From assembly GCA_027493055.1 (NCBI GenBank), contig JAPUDO010000087.1, positions 1-64,000 on the forward strand: a DNA stretch of 64,000 bases, in the 5' to 3' direction. A program made the translations under genes and the position numbers. How positions within the stretch are numbered: position 1 is the first letter of the stretch; every line of letters starts with the position of its first letter. Of this stretch, positions 7,924 to 15,810 are shown piece after piece. Source of the stretch: Niabella sp. (lineage in GTDB: Bacteria; Bacteroidota; Bacteroidia; Chitinophagales; Chitinophagaceae). The notes below the pieces were generated by a model. The model was given only the letters and a program-made list of their open reading frames with translations, did no database searches and was not told the origin of the DNA.

Positions 7924-8960
7924 TCAAATTTTTCCAGCATTTTAAAATGTTTCCGGGCAGCCTGTAAATATTTACGGCCCCTTTTGTATGACCAGCAGGG
8001 ATACCCGTTCTTTGCATTATACCGGCTTATTTTATACAGTACCTTCCAATGGTGTAAAATAGTTTTATAGGCTTTACCGAGGCTCATGCCACAATCATAA
8101 ATATGATTGGGTTCTGCACCGGCTCCGTTATATTCAAGAATAATAAAGTTTTTCCCCTGCTTCAGGTCTTCAATAGTATTTGCTTTTATATCATAACGTC
8201 CATAAAAGAAACCGGTATTTCTGCTTAGCTCATCAAATACACTGGTCAGGCTTTCATTGATCTCTTTTTCAAGATTGGTAAACTTAGCTCCCCGGTTATG
8301 GTTTCCGGCAAAAGACAAATAAAATATTGCGCCTTCAGGTAGTACCCGCTCAAACCTGTGGCTATGCCTGTGCTCCATTTCAGCCTTTCGGTGTTTTGCC
8401 TGCGGATGCTTTTCTATCAGCTCTTTTAGGGAGCTTACACCATCTCCTTTTACCTGCAGCAGCTCTTTATGTATAAATCCTGATACCACACCCTTTTGCT
8501 CCCAGGGATAGCGATAATAAAATATGCTTACTTCTTCCGCATAATTTACCTTTTCCTGCACTATATACCTGACAGGTATACGCGCATGGTATTTTATCAG
8601 TTGTTCCTCGTTCCGGATAATCCGGAACAGGATACCTTTCATACCAACATCGGGCTTTACCACAAAAGGATACTCAAACCCGCCTTCACGAACCCGCTTC
8701 AACAGCTCTTCAAAAGCAAGACCCTGTTTAATGTAAATAGTTTTAGGAACCACATTGGGCGGCAGCAGGTTATACATTTCCTTCTTACCCTCGCCTTCAA
8801 ATCCTCCAAACGTAATTTGAGGATTGGAAGGTGTAAAGAACCATAATGACCTGCTTCTAATGCAATACCAGAGCCATACTGGTGAGATGGGTGCATACAA
8901 AACATAAAAATGCCACAATTCCCAGTTAAAAAGAGTTTTAAAAAGATTCCTGATTTGCAT
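7920..8960 (-). CDS. ATP-grasp family protein (D-Ala-D-Ala ligase-like)
   Basis: 346 residues with an ATP-grasp fold: 'YPFVVKPDVGMKG' (nucleotide-binding Lys and Gly loop, about 98-110), 'YIVQEKV' (about 132-138), and the Mg-binding end 'GRYDIKA...FIILEYNGAGAEPNHIYD' (about 248-290, with Asp, Glu and Asn ligands). The N-terminal 40 residues hold a hydrophobic segment ('HFYVLYAPISPVWLWYC') that could tether it to the membrane. Family members form peptide- or amide-type bonds using ATP, but the acceptor here is unknown. The first ATG is used. It converges on the small basic ORF at 7771 and diverges from the Fe-S protein gene at 9057. Confidence 0.8.
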   Translation of the reverse strand: MQIRNLFKTLFNWELWHFYVLYAPISPVWLWYCIRSRSLWFFTPSNPQITFGGFEGEGKKEMYNLLPPNVVPKTIYIKQGLAFEELLKRVREGGFEYPFVVKPDVGMKGILFRIIRNEEQLIKYHARIPVRYIVQEKVNYAEEVSIFYYRYPWEQKGVVSGFIHKELLQVKGDGVSSLKELIEKHPQAKHRKAEMEHRHSHRFERVLPEGAIFYLSFAGNHNRGAKFTNLEKEINESLTSVFDELSRNTGFFYGRYDIKANTIEDLKQGKNFIILEYNGAGAEPNHIYDCGMSLGKAYKTILHHWKVLYKISRYNAKNGYPCWSYKRGRKYLQAARKHFKMLEKFD

Positions 8961-9056
8961 GAATATTCAGCAAATATAAAAGCCCGTGTAATAAAATGAA
9001 TTAATTTTATGCGGAACAGGCAAAGCATAACCTTTCGCCTGCAATAAAACAGGATT

Positions 9057-9845
9057 ATGCAGGTACCCACCGTAGCTGAAATATTTGCAAATGGCGAAAT
9101 CCCGGAAATACTGTTTTGGGTGGGATGCGCAGGCAGTTTTGACCAGCGGGCCCAAAAAATAACTAAAGCATTTGTAAAGATCTTAGACGCCACAAAAACC
9201 AAATATGCCATTCTGGGCAAAGAAGAAATGTGTACAGGAGACCCGGCAAGGCGAGCGGGCAATGAGTTCCTGTTCCAGATGATGGCCTGGCAGAATATAC
9301 AGGTGCTCAATGGGTACGGTATTAAAAAAATAGTAACTGCATGTCCGCATTGTTTCAATACTTTAAAGAATGAATATCCTGAACTGGGTGGCCATTATGA
9401 AGTGATACACCATACCGCTTTTTTGCAGCAATTGATTGATGAGGGCAGGATAACCATTAAAGAAGGAGGCAGTTTTAAGGGGAAAAAAATTACTTACCAC
9501 GACAGTTGTTACCTGGGCCGTGCCAACAATATTTATGAAGCGCCACGAAAAGTGCTGGAAAAGCTGGACGCCGAACTGGTAGAAATGAAACGCTGCAGAA
9601 GCAAAGGTTTATGTTGCGGAGCGGGTGGAGCGCAAATGTTTAAGGAAGAAGAAAAAGGAGATCAGCGCATCAACACAGAACGTACCCGGGAAGCACTTGA
9701 AACCGGCGCTGCTTATATTGCTGCCGCCTGCCCCTTCTGCAATACCATGATCACGGATGGCGTAAAAAATGCAGAGCAGGAAAACACTATAAAAGTGCTG
9801 GACATTGCAGAAATAGTGGCGGAAAGCATGGAAACAGATGACTGA
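9057..9845 (+). CDS. (Fe-S)-binding protein with two CCG domains
   Basis: 262 residues of the cysteine-rich CCG family (heterodisulfide reductase subunit B / LutA / GlpC type). First module: 'LFWVGCAGS', then 'ACPHCFNTLKNEYP'. Second module: 'YHDSCYLGR', then 'CRSKGLCCGAGGAQM' and 'AAACPFCNTM'. These CX(n)CCG motifs bind a 4Fe-4S cluster. In many Bacteroidota the gene follows a larger membrane-bound 4Fe-4S dicluster partner; that partner is absent here, because the upstream gene is divergent. The last codons (...ACAGATGAC TGA) already belong to the GACAGATGAC-type repeat that follows. The product is probably part of an electron-transfer complex of unknown substrate. Confidence 0.85.
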   Translation: MQVPTVAEIFANGEIPEILFWVGCAGSFDQRAQKITKAFVKILDATKTKYAILGKEEMCTGDPARRAGNEFLFQMMAWQNIQVLNGYGIKKIVTACPHCFNTLKNEYPELGGHYEVIHHTAFLQQLIDEGRITIKEGGSFKGKKITYHDSCYLGRANNIYEAPRKVLEKLDAELVEMKRCRSKGLCCGAGGAQMFKEEEKGDQRINTERTREALETGAAYIAAACPFCNTMITDGVKNAEQENTIKVLDIAEIVAESMETDD

Positions 9846-10068
9846 TGGCAGATAACTGATGACAGATGATAGTTGACAGGGGATAGAGAATGTAAAATAT
9901 AAAATGTTCAATATTAAATGTAGAATGTTAAATCCCGTCTGTTACTAGTGTGCGCTTCTGGCTTTTGCCTTCGGCTTCCAGCCTTCAGCGTTCATCTCGT
10001 ACACCGTACATCTTACATCGTACAATTTACGTTGCCGGGCTATGAACCATGAACTATGAACAATAAAC
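9836..10068. repeat. Composite block of degenerate short repeats
   Basis: The whole gap is made of short-word families laid end to end: TGACAGATGATAG words (9836-9885), TGTAAAATATAAAATGTTC/TGTAGAATG words (9890-9930), CTTCTGGCTTTTGCCTTCGG words (9955-9990), TACACCGTACATCTTACATCG words (9997-10025) and CCATGAACTATGAACAATAAAC words (10043-10068). The first family overlaps the stop codon of the Fe-S gene and the last runs into the next promoter. No coding signal is visible. Confidence 0.6.
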
Positions 10069-10076
10069 TATCTTTG
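10069..10076 (+). promoter_or_regulatory. -7 promoter box TATCTTTG with nearly leaderless start
   Basis: A perfect TAnnTTTG box ends only 4 nt before the ATG at 10081, so transcription should begin at or within a nucleotide or two of the start codon. There is no room for a ribosome binding site. The upstream part of the promoter lies in the repeat block. Confidence 0.5.
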
Positions 10077-10080
10077 TAGT

Positions 10081-10590
10081 ATGAACCTAAGTTATAAAGA
10101 ATTACTGCCTGAAGATTTTAGCGCTGCCTCGCGTGTTTGGGTGTACCAGTCCAACCGCTTATTAACAATGGGTGAGGCATTGGATGCAGAACAAAGACTG
10201 AATGATTTTGCGGAACAATGGCAAAGTCATGGCGATGATGTAAAAGCTGCCGGATTTTTATTTTTCGGGCAGTTTGTAATATTAATGGCTGATGAAACCG
10301 TAACCGGCGTGGGCGGATGTAGTACCGATAGCTCCGTACGCTTTATCAAATCCCTGGAAACCGCTTACAATATTCATCTTTTTGAGAGAACTTCCCTGGC
10401 TTTTGTAATCAAAGACAAGGTACAGCTGCTCCCCTACTCCCAGCTGCAATACGCGCTGGATAATGATTTTATAACGCCTGACACACTCTATTTTAATAAT
10501 CTTGTTGCTACTAAACAGGAACTGGAAGATAAATGGATTGTGCCGGTAAAGGAAAGCTGGCTGAAAGACCGTATAAAGATTACCGCTTAA
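10081..10590 (+). CDS. Conserved Bacteroidota protein of unknown function
   Basis: 169 residues, soluble, no signal peptide. It starts 'MNLSYKELLPEDFSAASRVWVYQSNRLLTMGEA' and contains 'GVGGCSTDSSVRFIKSLE'. I recognise the family as widely conserved in Bacteroidota, where it is sometimes labelled 'ABC transporter ATPase', but no Walker motifs are present and that name is not supported. The conserved GGCSTDSS stretch may be a ligand or active site. The gene ends 8 nt inside the end of the convergent thioredoxin remnant. Confidence 0.75.
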   Translation: MNLSYKELLPEDFSAASRVWVYQSNRLLTMGEALDAEQRLNDFAEQWQSHGDDVKAAGFLFFGQFVILMADETVTGVGGCSTDSSVRFIKSLETAYNIHLFERTSLAFVIKDKVQLLPYSQLQYALDNDFITPDTLYFNNLVATKQELEDKWIVPVKESWLKDRIKITA

Positions 10591-10936
10591 AAATTTGTTT
10601 TAATTTTTGGGTAATGGCCTCTTCATCGCCTGATGAGGCTATTACTTCGCCGTTTTTATCTACCAGGATATAAAAGTGGAAAGAAAGTATTTTAAATAAT
10701 TCGCTTACACGTGTGCCTTCCTTTTCAGAAGGAAACTGATCAACAACCTGTATCCAGGGCATTTGTTCTTTCTCCAGGGCTTCTATCCAATCTTCCCGGT
10801 ACCTGTCGTTTGAGATACTGACCATTTCCAGTCCGCCGGAATTATATTTTGCATACACCTGTTTCCAATAGGGTATGGCTTTCCGGCAGGGAACGCGCCA
10901 GCTTGCCCAGAAATCTATCCTGATTCCAAAAAAATC
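10580..10936 (-). pseudogene. Decayed thioredoxin/TlpA-like gene
   Basis: An open frame follows a stop at 10937-10939 and encodes 'DFWASWRVPCRKAIPYWKQ', then 'MVSISNDRYREDWIEALEKEQMPWIQV' and 'FYILVDKNGEVIAS'. This is the C-terminal three quarters of a thioredoxin-fold protein of the TlpA/ResA type. The usual WCxPC active site reads WRVPC, so the first catalytic Cys is replaced by Arg. The first beta strand, the signal peptide and any ATG are missing; the first usable codon is an internal GTG at 10858, downstream of the active site. It sits only 15 nt beyond the cyclotransferase gene. Best explained as a truncated, inactive relic. Confidence 0.75.
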
Positions 10937-10951
10937 TCAATATCCGTTAGT

Positions 10952-11776
10952 TCACTTCACAAAATCAATCTCATAAATACCTGGCCACAATTTGCCGGTA
11001 ACATACACTTTGCCGGTTGCCGGGTTATAAGCTATTCCATTCAGCACATCAGCATTAAGCTTACGGAATTTCACTTCGTTTACAATGGATGTCAGGTCCA
11101 TTTTACCTACTACATGCCCAGTGGCCGTATCAATTTTTACAATATCATTTGTTGTCCACACATTGGCATATATATAGCCTTGTATAAATTCCAGCTCATT
11201 AAGGCTATCACAGGGCAATCCATTTTTCGTAACCTCCAATACCTTTACTGGCTGTAATGTTTGTGGTTCCAGGTAAGTAAGATTCGCCGTTCCATCGCTC
11301 ATAACAATATACTGTCCATCGGTTGTAAGCCCCCAGCCTTCTTTATTTTTATAGCTGAATTCACCTGTTTTTCTAAAAGTTTCGGCATCATACACAAATC
11401 CTTTTTGATTGGTGTAAGTAAGCTGATACAATTTGTTATGCAGAAAAGTGATGCCTTCCCCAAAGTATTGCTTCCGGTCTATCTCCACCGTGGGCGTAAA
11501 TATCCTAAAAGCCGAATCATAATACCCAATCACTGACCTTGTGAAAGGAAGCTCTTCCGGCGCGCCACCACTTTCAAACAATTTTTCTTTGTAAAAGACG
11601 AGCCCTTCAGTAAAAATAGTTGTATCATGAGGATAGGTAGCTGTTACCGAATAATTGATAACAGGGACATCATTATCAGGTGAACCGTTGTTATCATCGG
11701 CATCATTGGCGCCGCCACAACCCCATAACAGGGGTAACATTACAAACAGGTATTTGCACAACCGGTTAAAAATCAC
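10952..11776 (-). CDS. Glutaminyl-peptide cyclotransferase (glutamine cyclotransferase family)
   Basis: 274 residues. The lipoprotein signal ends LLWGC (Cys20) with a Asp/Asn-rich tether. The rest is a beta propeller of the bacterial/plant-type glutamine cyclotransferase family: 'YPHDTTIFTEGLVFYKEKLFESGG', 'EGITFLHNKLYQLTYTNQKGFVYD', 'GWGLTTDGQYIVMSDGTANL', 'LNELEFIQGYIYANVW' and 'LNGIAYNPATGKVYVTGKLWPGIYEI'. The enzyme converts N-terminal Gln to pyroglutamate with release of ammonia, here probably in the periplasm on exported proteins. Several Bacteroidota exported proteins begin with Gln after signal cleavage, which suits this role. It precedes the thioredoxin relic and is divergent from ribBA. 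Confidence 0.88.
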   Translation of the reverse strand: MIFNRLCKYLFVMLPLLWGCGGANDADDNNGSPDNDVPVINYSVTATYPHDTTIFTEGLVFYKEKLFESGGAPEELPFTRSVIGYYDSAFRIFTPTVEIDRKQYFGEGITFLHNKLYQLTYTNQKGFVYDAETFRKTGEFSYKNKEGWGLTTDGQYIVMSDGTANLTYLEPQTLQPVKVLEVTKNGLPCDSLNELEFIQGYIYANVWTTNDIVKIDTATGHVVGKMDLTSIVNEVKFRKLNADVLNGIAYNPATGKVYVTGKLWPGIYEIDFVK

Positions 11777-11963
11777 TTTTCTCTTTTTTGGTTAAAATTA
11801 AAAATACAACAATCGCTCAGGATCAGTGTTACTAATATATTCTGATACCTGGTGGCTGCCGGATGCGAAGGGCGATGAGGAACAAGGCAATACAGTACAC
11901 GGAACTACAGGCAAACTGACGCCTGGCTGCTCTATATTTATCAGATGACAGCCTTAAATTAGT

Positions 11964-11971
11964 TAACTTTG
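11964..11971 (+). promoter_or_regulatory. -7 promoter box TAACTTTG of ribBA
   Basis: Perfect TAnnTTTG match, ending 16 nt before the ribBA ATG, giving a leader of roughly 10 nt. That is too short to hold an FMN riboswitch, and none is visible in the 210-bp gap. Confidence 0.55.
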
Positions 11972-11987
11972 CAAAAATTTTTAATAA

Positions 11988-13187
11988 ATGCTCAACTCAA
12001 TAGAAAGTGCTATTGAAGCTATTCAACAAGGAAAGCTTGTAATTGCAGTAGATGATGAAGACCGTGAGAATGAAGGCGATTTTATTGCTGCCGCAGGAGC
12101 TATTACGCCCGAAATGATCAATTTCATGGCTACGCATGGCCGCGGCCTGATCTGTGCCCCGTTGCCCGAAGAACGCTGTGATGAGCTGGGCCTGGACCTG
12201 ATGGTAACCAACAATACTGCATTGCACGAAACCGCGTTTACTGTTTCGGTAGATTTGCTGGGAAATGGTTGCACAACCGGTATTTCCGCACACGACAGGG
12301 CTAAAACTGTTGAGGCTTTAAATAATCCTTTTACCGATCCGCGGGACCTGGGCCGTCCTGGTCACGTATTCCCGCTTCGTTCTAAAAAAGGCGGCGTATT
12401 GCGCCGGGTAGGCCATACCGAAGCAGCTACTGATTTAACCAGGCTGGCTGGCTTTCCTTATCCTTATGCAAGCGTACTGGTAGAGATCATGAACGAAGAC
12501 GGCAGTATGGCCCGCCTGCCCGACCTGCTGAAAGTAGCTGAAAAATTCGACCTGAAAATTATCTCAATAAAAGACCTGATTGAGTACCGCCTCAAACGCG
12601 ATTCGCTGATTGAAGAAATTGTACGTGTAAAAATGCCTACTAAATATGGCAACTTTACACTGGTAGCGTTTAAAGATAAGAATAGCAATAACGAGCACCT
12701 GGCATTAATAAAAGGCGAGTGGGAAAAGGATGAGCCAGTGCTTACCCGTGTGCACTCCTCCTGTTTTACCGGAGATATCCTGGGCAGCCTGCGCTGCGAC
12801 TGTGGCGATCAGCTGCATACAGCCATGCAAATGGTGCAGCAGGAAGGAAAAGGCATCATTTTATACATGAACCAGGAAGGCCGCGGCATTGGCCTTATGA
12901 ATAAGCTGAAGGCCTACAAGTTGCAGGAAGAGGGCCTGGATACAGTGGAAGCCAACCTGCACCTGGGCTTTAAAATGGATGAGCGCGACTACGGTGTGGG
13001 TGCGCAGATACTGCGGCATCTGAATGTAACCCGGTTGCGCCTGATGAGCAATAACCCGCGCAAACGCGTGGGACTGGTAGGCTACGGACTGGAAATTGTT
13101 GAAAATGTGCCCATCATCATTTCACCTAATGAGCACAACGAAAGATATTTAAGCACCAAACGTGAAAAGCTGGGACATGATTTTTAG
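11988..13187 (+). CDS. ribBA: Bifunctional DHBP synthase / GTP cyclohydrolase II
   Basis: 399 residues with both riboflavin entry enzymes. The N-terminal RibB domain (about 1-200) has the acidic loop '[13 protein letters not shown]', '[12 protein letters not shown]', '[10 protein letters not shown]' and '[26 protein letters not shown]'; it makes 3,4-dihydroxy-2-butanone 4-phosphate from ribulose 5-phosphate. The C-terminal RibA domain (about 205-399) has the zinc Cys set in '[17 protein letters not shown]', '[16 protein letters not shown]' and 'YGVGAQIL'; it opens the GTP ring. The length is normal and both active sites look intact. No other rib genes are adjacent. The region after the stop is a GACAGTTGACAGATC-type repeat. 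Confidence 0.96.
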   Translation: MLNSIESAIEAIQQGKLVIAVDDEDRENEGDFIAAAGAITPEMINFMATHGRGLICAPLPEERCDELGLDLMVTNNTALHETAFTVSVDLLGNGCTTGISAHDRAKTVEALNNPFTDPRDLGRPGHVFPLRSKKGGVLRRVGHTEAATDLTRLAGFPYPYASVLVEIMNEDGSMARLPDLLKVAEKFDLKIISIKDLIEYRLKRDSLIEEIVRVKMPTKYGNFTLVAFKDKNSNNEHLALIKGEWEKDEPVLTRVHSSCFTGDILGSLRCDCGDQLHTAMQMVQQEGKGIILYMNQEGRGIGLMNKLKAYKLQEEGLDTVEANLHLGFKMDERDYGVGAQILRHLNVTRLRLMSNNPRKRVGLVGYGLEIVENVPIIISPNEHNERYLSTKREKLGHDF

Positions 13188-13259
13188 AGGACAGTTGACA
13201 GATCACGGTTGACAGGGCTTAACCCGTTTGAGGCGCTAAATATAGCAGCATATAAACCA

Positions 13260-14609
13260 ATGAAAAAACACCACACACACCTCATACAACAGGGTGAAAA
13301 TGAAATCATGGAATTTAAAACTTCATTTAATGATGAAGTGATTCATTCTCTGGTTGCTTTTGCCAATACAAACGGGGGTACGGTTCTCATAGGAGTCTCT
13401 GACGATGGCAAGGTTAAAGGCGCCGGCACGGGAAGGGAAACTATTGCACAGTGGATTAACGAAGTTAAAAATAAAACAGTCCCGGCCATTATTCCTGATG
13501 CAGAGATTATTGAGGAAGGAGGCAGAACGGTAATTGCCCTGAAGATCCAGGAATACCCCGTAAAGCCGGTGTCAGTAAAGGGCAGGTATTACAAACGGGT
13601 TAAGAATGCTAATCACCTGCTTTCAGTATCGGAAGTAGTTAATTTGCATTTGCAATCCCTGAATACCAGCTGGGATACTTATCCTGATCCGGCTCACAGG
13701 TTTGACGATATTTCTCTGGATAAAGTACAGCAATGTATAGAAGCTATGAAAAACAGGGGAATGACCATTACAGAATCGCCCTTATCTTTCCTGCTGAAAT
13801 ACGATTTGATACGGGAAGAAAAACCGACAAATGCAGCTTATTTAATGTTCAAAAACCAGGATTCTATTGCTACAACTATTGAACTGGGCAGATTCCAGGA
13901 TATCATAACAATTAAGGACGCCTCACGTACACAGGCTGATATTATAACGCAGGTAGAACAGGTACTGGATTTTGTAAAAAAACATATTAATGTGGCTTTG
14001 ATTATTACCGGGGAGGCACAGAACACCCGGAAATGGCAATACCCTTTGGAGGCGGTTCGGGAAATTGTGTTGAATATGATCATTCATCGTGATTATCGTT
14101 CCCATTCAGATTCCGTGGTAAAAATCTTTGATGACAAAATAGAGTTTTATAATCCCGGAAAGCTGCCCGAAGGCATTACCGTACAGGATCTGCTGCAGAA
14201 TAATTATAAATCTACACCACGGAACAAAGCCATTGCCGAGTTTTTTAAAAACCTGGGGCTGATCGAAAAATACGGCTCAGGTATTGGGCGTATTATGAAT
14301 TATTTTGCTGATGAGAAACTGCCTTTACCCGATTTTAAAACAATAGGAGAAGGCTTCCAGGTTACCATATTTACATCTGTCGTAGAAAATGTCGTAGAAA
14401 ATGTCGTAGAAAATGTCGTAGAAAATGAAAGAAAAATACTGGAACTTATCAGCAACAACAATAAATATTCCGCTTTGCAAATTGCCGAAATGCTTCCATT
14501 AACCCAGCGCACTGTACAAAGGTACCTGAAACAATTACAGGAAAAAAACAGGATAAAGCGTATGGGGCCTGCAAAGGGAGGATATTGGAAGGTGGTAGAA
14601 GATAATTAA
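13260..14609 (+). CDS. Schlafen/AlbA_2-domain putative regulator with C-terminal HTH
   Basis: About 449 residues from the ATG at 13260; the longer frame starting at 13209 would translate repeat sequence. Domains: AlbA_2/Schlafen (about 8-130; 'EFKTSFNDEVIHSLVAFANTNGGTVLIGVSDDG'), a RecG-like C-terminal ATPase-fold region ('ALREIVLNMIIHRDYRS' type at about 275-290, 'KYGSGIGRIMNYF' at about 340), a Val-Val-Glu-Asn linker repeat, and a winged HTH ('YSALQIAEMLPLTQRTVQRYLKQLQ'). Families of this kind are often annotated as 'ATP-dependent DNA helicase RecG-like', but no helicase motor is present. They are thought to be DNA-binding regulators with links to phage or toxin defence. Its target is unknown. 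Confidence 0.85.
   Translation: MKKHHTHLIQQGENEIMEFKTSFNDEVIHSLVAFANTNGGTVLIGVSDDGKVKGAGTGRETIAQWINEVKNKTVPAIIPDAEIIEEGGRTVIALKIQEYPVKPVSVKGRYYKRVKNANHLLSVSEVVNLHLQSLNTSWDTYPDPAHRFDDISLDKVQQCIEAMKNRGMTITESPLSFLLKYDLIREEKPTNAAYLMFKNQDSIATTIELGRFQDIITIKDASRTQADIITQVEQVLDFVKKHINVALIITGEAQNTRKWQYPLEAVREIVLNMIIHRDYRSHSDSVVKIFDDKIEFYNPGKLPEGITVQDLLQNNYKSTPRNKAIAEFFKNLGLIEKYGSGIGRIMNYFADEKLPLPDFKTIGEGFQVTIFTSVVENVVENVVENVVENERKILELISNNNKYSALQIAEMLPLTQRTVQRYLKQLQEKNRIKRMGPAKGGYWKVVEDN
14379..14426 (+). repeat. Four perfect 12-bp tandem repeats inside a coding region
   Basis: The unit GTCGTAGAAAAT occurs four times without a mismatch and encodes (VVEN)4 as the linker between the ATPase-like region and the HTH domain. 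Because the unit is a multiple of three, slippage would change linker length without breaking the frame. Confidence 0.9.
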
Positions 14610-14727
14610 ATGTTGTTGAATATAATTTACGACCGTAGATTTGCCCTCTGCAAAGGCTGTGTACTATATGGAAGGCCAGCTCTGTCAAAAACAGGCAGAT
14701 AAATCTTAATAAAATTCAACTTATAAT

Positions 14728-15582
14728 ATGCAACGCAAACATTTTTTTTCATTGACAGCACTATCCTTGCTCCTATTATTTTTTACAATCTGTTCAACAG
14801 CTCAAACCTATACCATAGCCACTTACAATCTCCGCTATGGCAGTGCAAATGATCAGGGCAATTTATGGAAAGACAGGAAAGCTGCTATGTCCAGCCTGAT
14901 ACGTTATCATGACTTTGATATTTTTGGTACACAGGAAGGCCTGCCCGAACAGCTAAACGAACTGGCAGCCACATTGCCGCAATACAGCCGCTACGGAAAA
15001 GGGCGCGATGATGGCAGCGACAAAGGAGAGCATTCGGCTATCTTTTATAAAAATGATAAATTCAGGCTTTTAAATTCAGGCGATTTCTGGCTTTCTGAAA
15101 CACCTGACAAGCCCGGGTTGGGCTGGGATGCTACCTGCTGCAACCGCATCTGCTCCTGGGTATATTTACAGGACAAAAAATCTAAAAAGAAATTTTATTT
15201 TTTCAATCTGCACCTCGACCATCAGGGTAAAACAGCAAGACTTGAAGGCAGTAAGCTGGTGCTCAAAAAAATAGAGGCAATAGCAAAGGGCGCCCCTGTT
15301 GTTTTGACCGGCGATTTTAATGCGGAGCGGAGCAGTGAGCCTTATAAAGTAATTACCGGATCAGCCATCGTTCGGGATAGCTATAAAGACGTTCAATACC
15401 CTTATGAAAACAACGGGTCTTTTAATGCTTTTAAAAATGACTTTACAAGTACCGGGGTTATTGACCATATTTTTATCAGCCAACAATTTAAGGCTGTAAA
15501 ATGGGGTATTCTTACCGATACTTATTTTGGCAAATTCCCATCTGATCATTTCCCGGTTGAAGCGGTGGTTGTATTGAGATGA
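14728..15582 (+). CDS. Secreted endonuclease/exonuclease/phosphatase (EEP) family protein
   Basis: 284 residues with a signal peptide (1-26, ending STAQ). The EEP fold is complete: 'ATYNLRYG' (Asn), 'FGTQEG' (Glu), 'FFNLHLDHQG' (His), 'VVLTGDFNAE' (Asp and Asn), 'DHIFIS' and 'SDHFPV' (Asp-His). These metal-dependent phosphodiesterases act on DNA, RNA, phosphoinositides or sphingomyelin; the short secreted Bacteroidota members are of unassigned substrate. The gene is single, with its own upstream gap of 118 bp, and it ends in a TGACAGAGGACAGATGACAG repeat that supplies its stop codon. Confidence 0.88.
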   Translation: MQRKHFFSLTALSLLLLFFTICSTAQTYTIATYNLRYGSANDQGNLWKDRKAAMSSLIRYHDFDIFGTQEGLPEQLNELAATLPQYSRYGKGRDDGSDKGEHSAIFYKNDKFRLLNSGDFWLSETPDKPGLGWDATCCNRICSWVYLQDKKSKKKFYFFNLHLDHQGKTARLEGSKLVLKKIEAIAKGAPVVLTGDFNAERSSEPYKVITGSAIVRDSYKDVQYPYENNGSFNAFKNDFTSTGVIDHIFISQQFKAVKWGILTDTYFGKFPSDHFPVEAVVVLR

Positions 15583-15690
15583 CAGAGGACAGATGACAGA
15601 GGACGGAGGAAATGTTGAATACAAAATGTTGAATGTTAAGAACACGAGCTTCCGTCTTCAGACTTCGGTCTTCCGAACTCTTTCTGGATA
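15576..15690. repeat. Degenerate repeat block after the EEP gene
   Basis: TGACAGAGGACAGATGACAGAGG words (15580-15607) overlap the stop codon of the EEP gene, followed by TGTTGAATACAAAATGTTGAATG words (15613-15640) and CTTCCGTCTTCAGACTTCGG words (15648-15680). The order of families matches the block at 9836-10068. The rest of the 228-bp gap to 15810 shows nothing clear. Confidence 0.55.
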
Positions 15691-15810
15691 GTTGAAAGGT
15701 TGATAAGGCAGATGGCTATGTCAATCATACAGTATAGAAATCCTATACCTGAATAATCAACTGTTTAAAAGACTATTAAACTCCAGGTAATGGATAACAG
15801 TTCACCGGGA

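Noticed and set aside
8699..9358. 219-codon minus-strand frame across the ATP-grasp start and the Fe-S gene
   Set aside because: It is antisense to two well-supported genes and has no family features; the CCG motifs are on the plus strand.
10081..10590. 'ABC transporter ATPase' as a name for this protein
   Set aside because: No Walker A, Walker B or signature motif is present.
11777..11987. Possible FMN riboswitch before ribBA
   Set aside because: The conserved FMN aptamer segments are absent and the -7 box lies 16 nt before the ATG, leaving no room.
13209..13259. Longer N terminus of the AlbA_2 protein (MTGLNPFEAL...)
   Set aside because: It begins in GACAGTTGACAG repeat DNA and precedes the conserved domain by an unneeded 17 residues; the ATG at 13260 is better.
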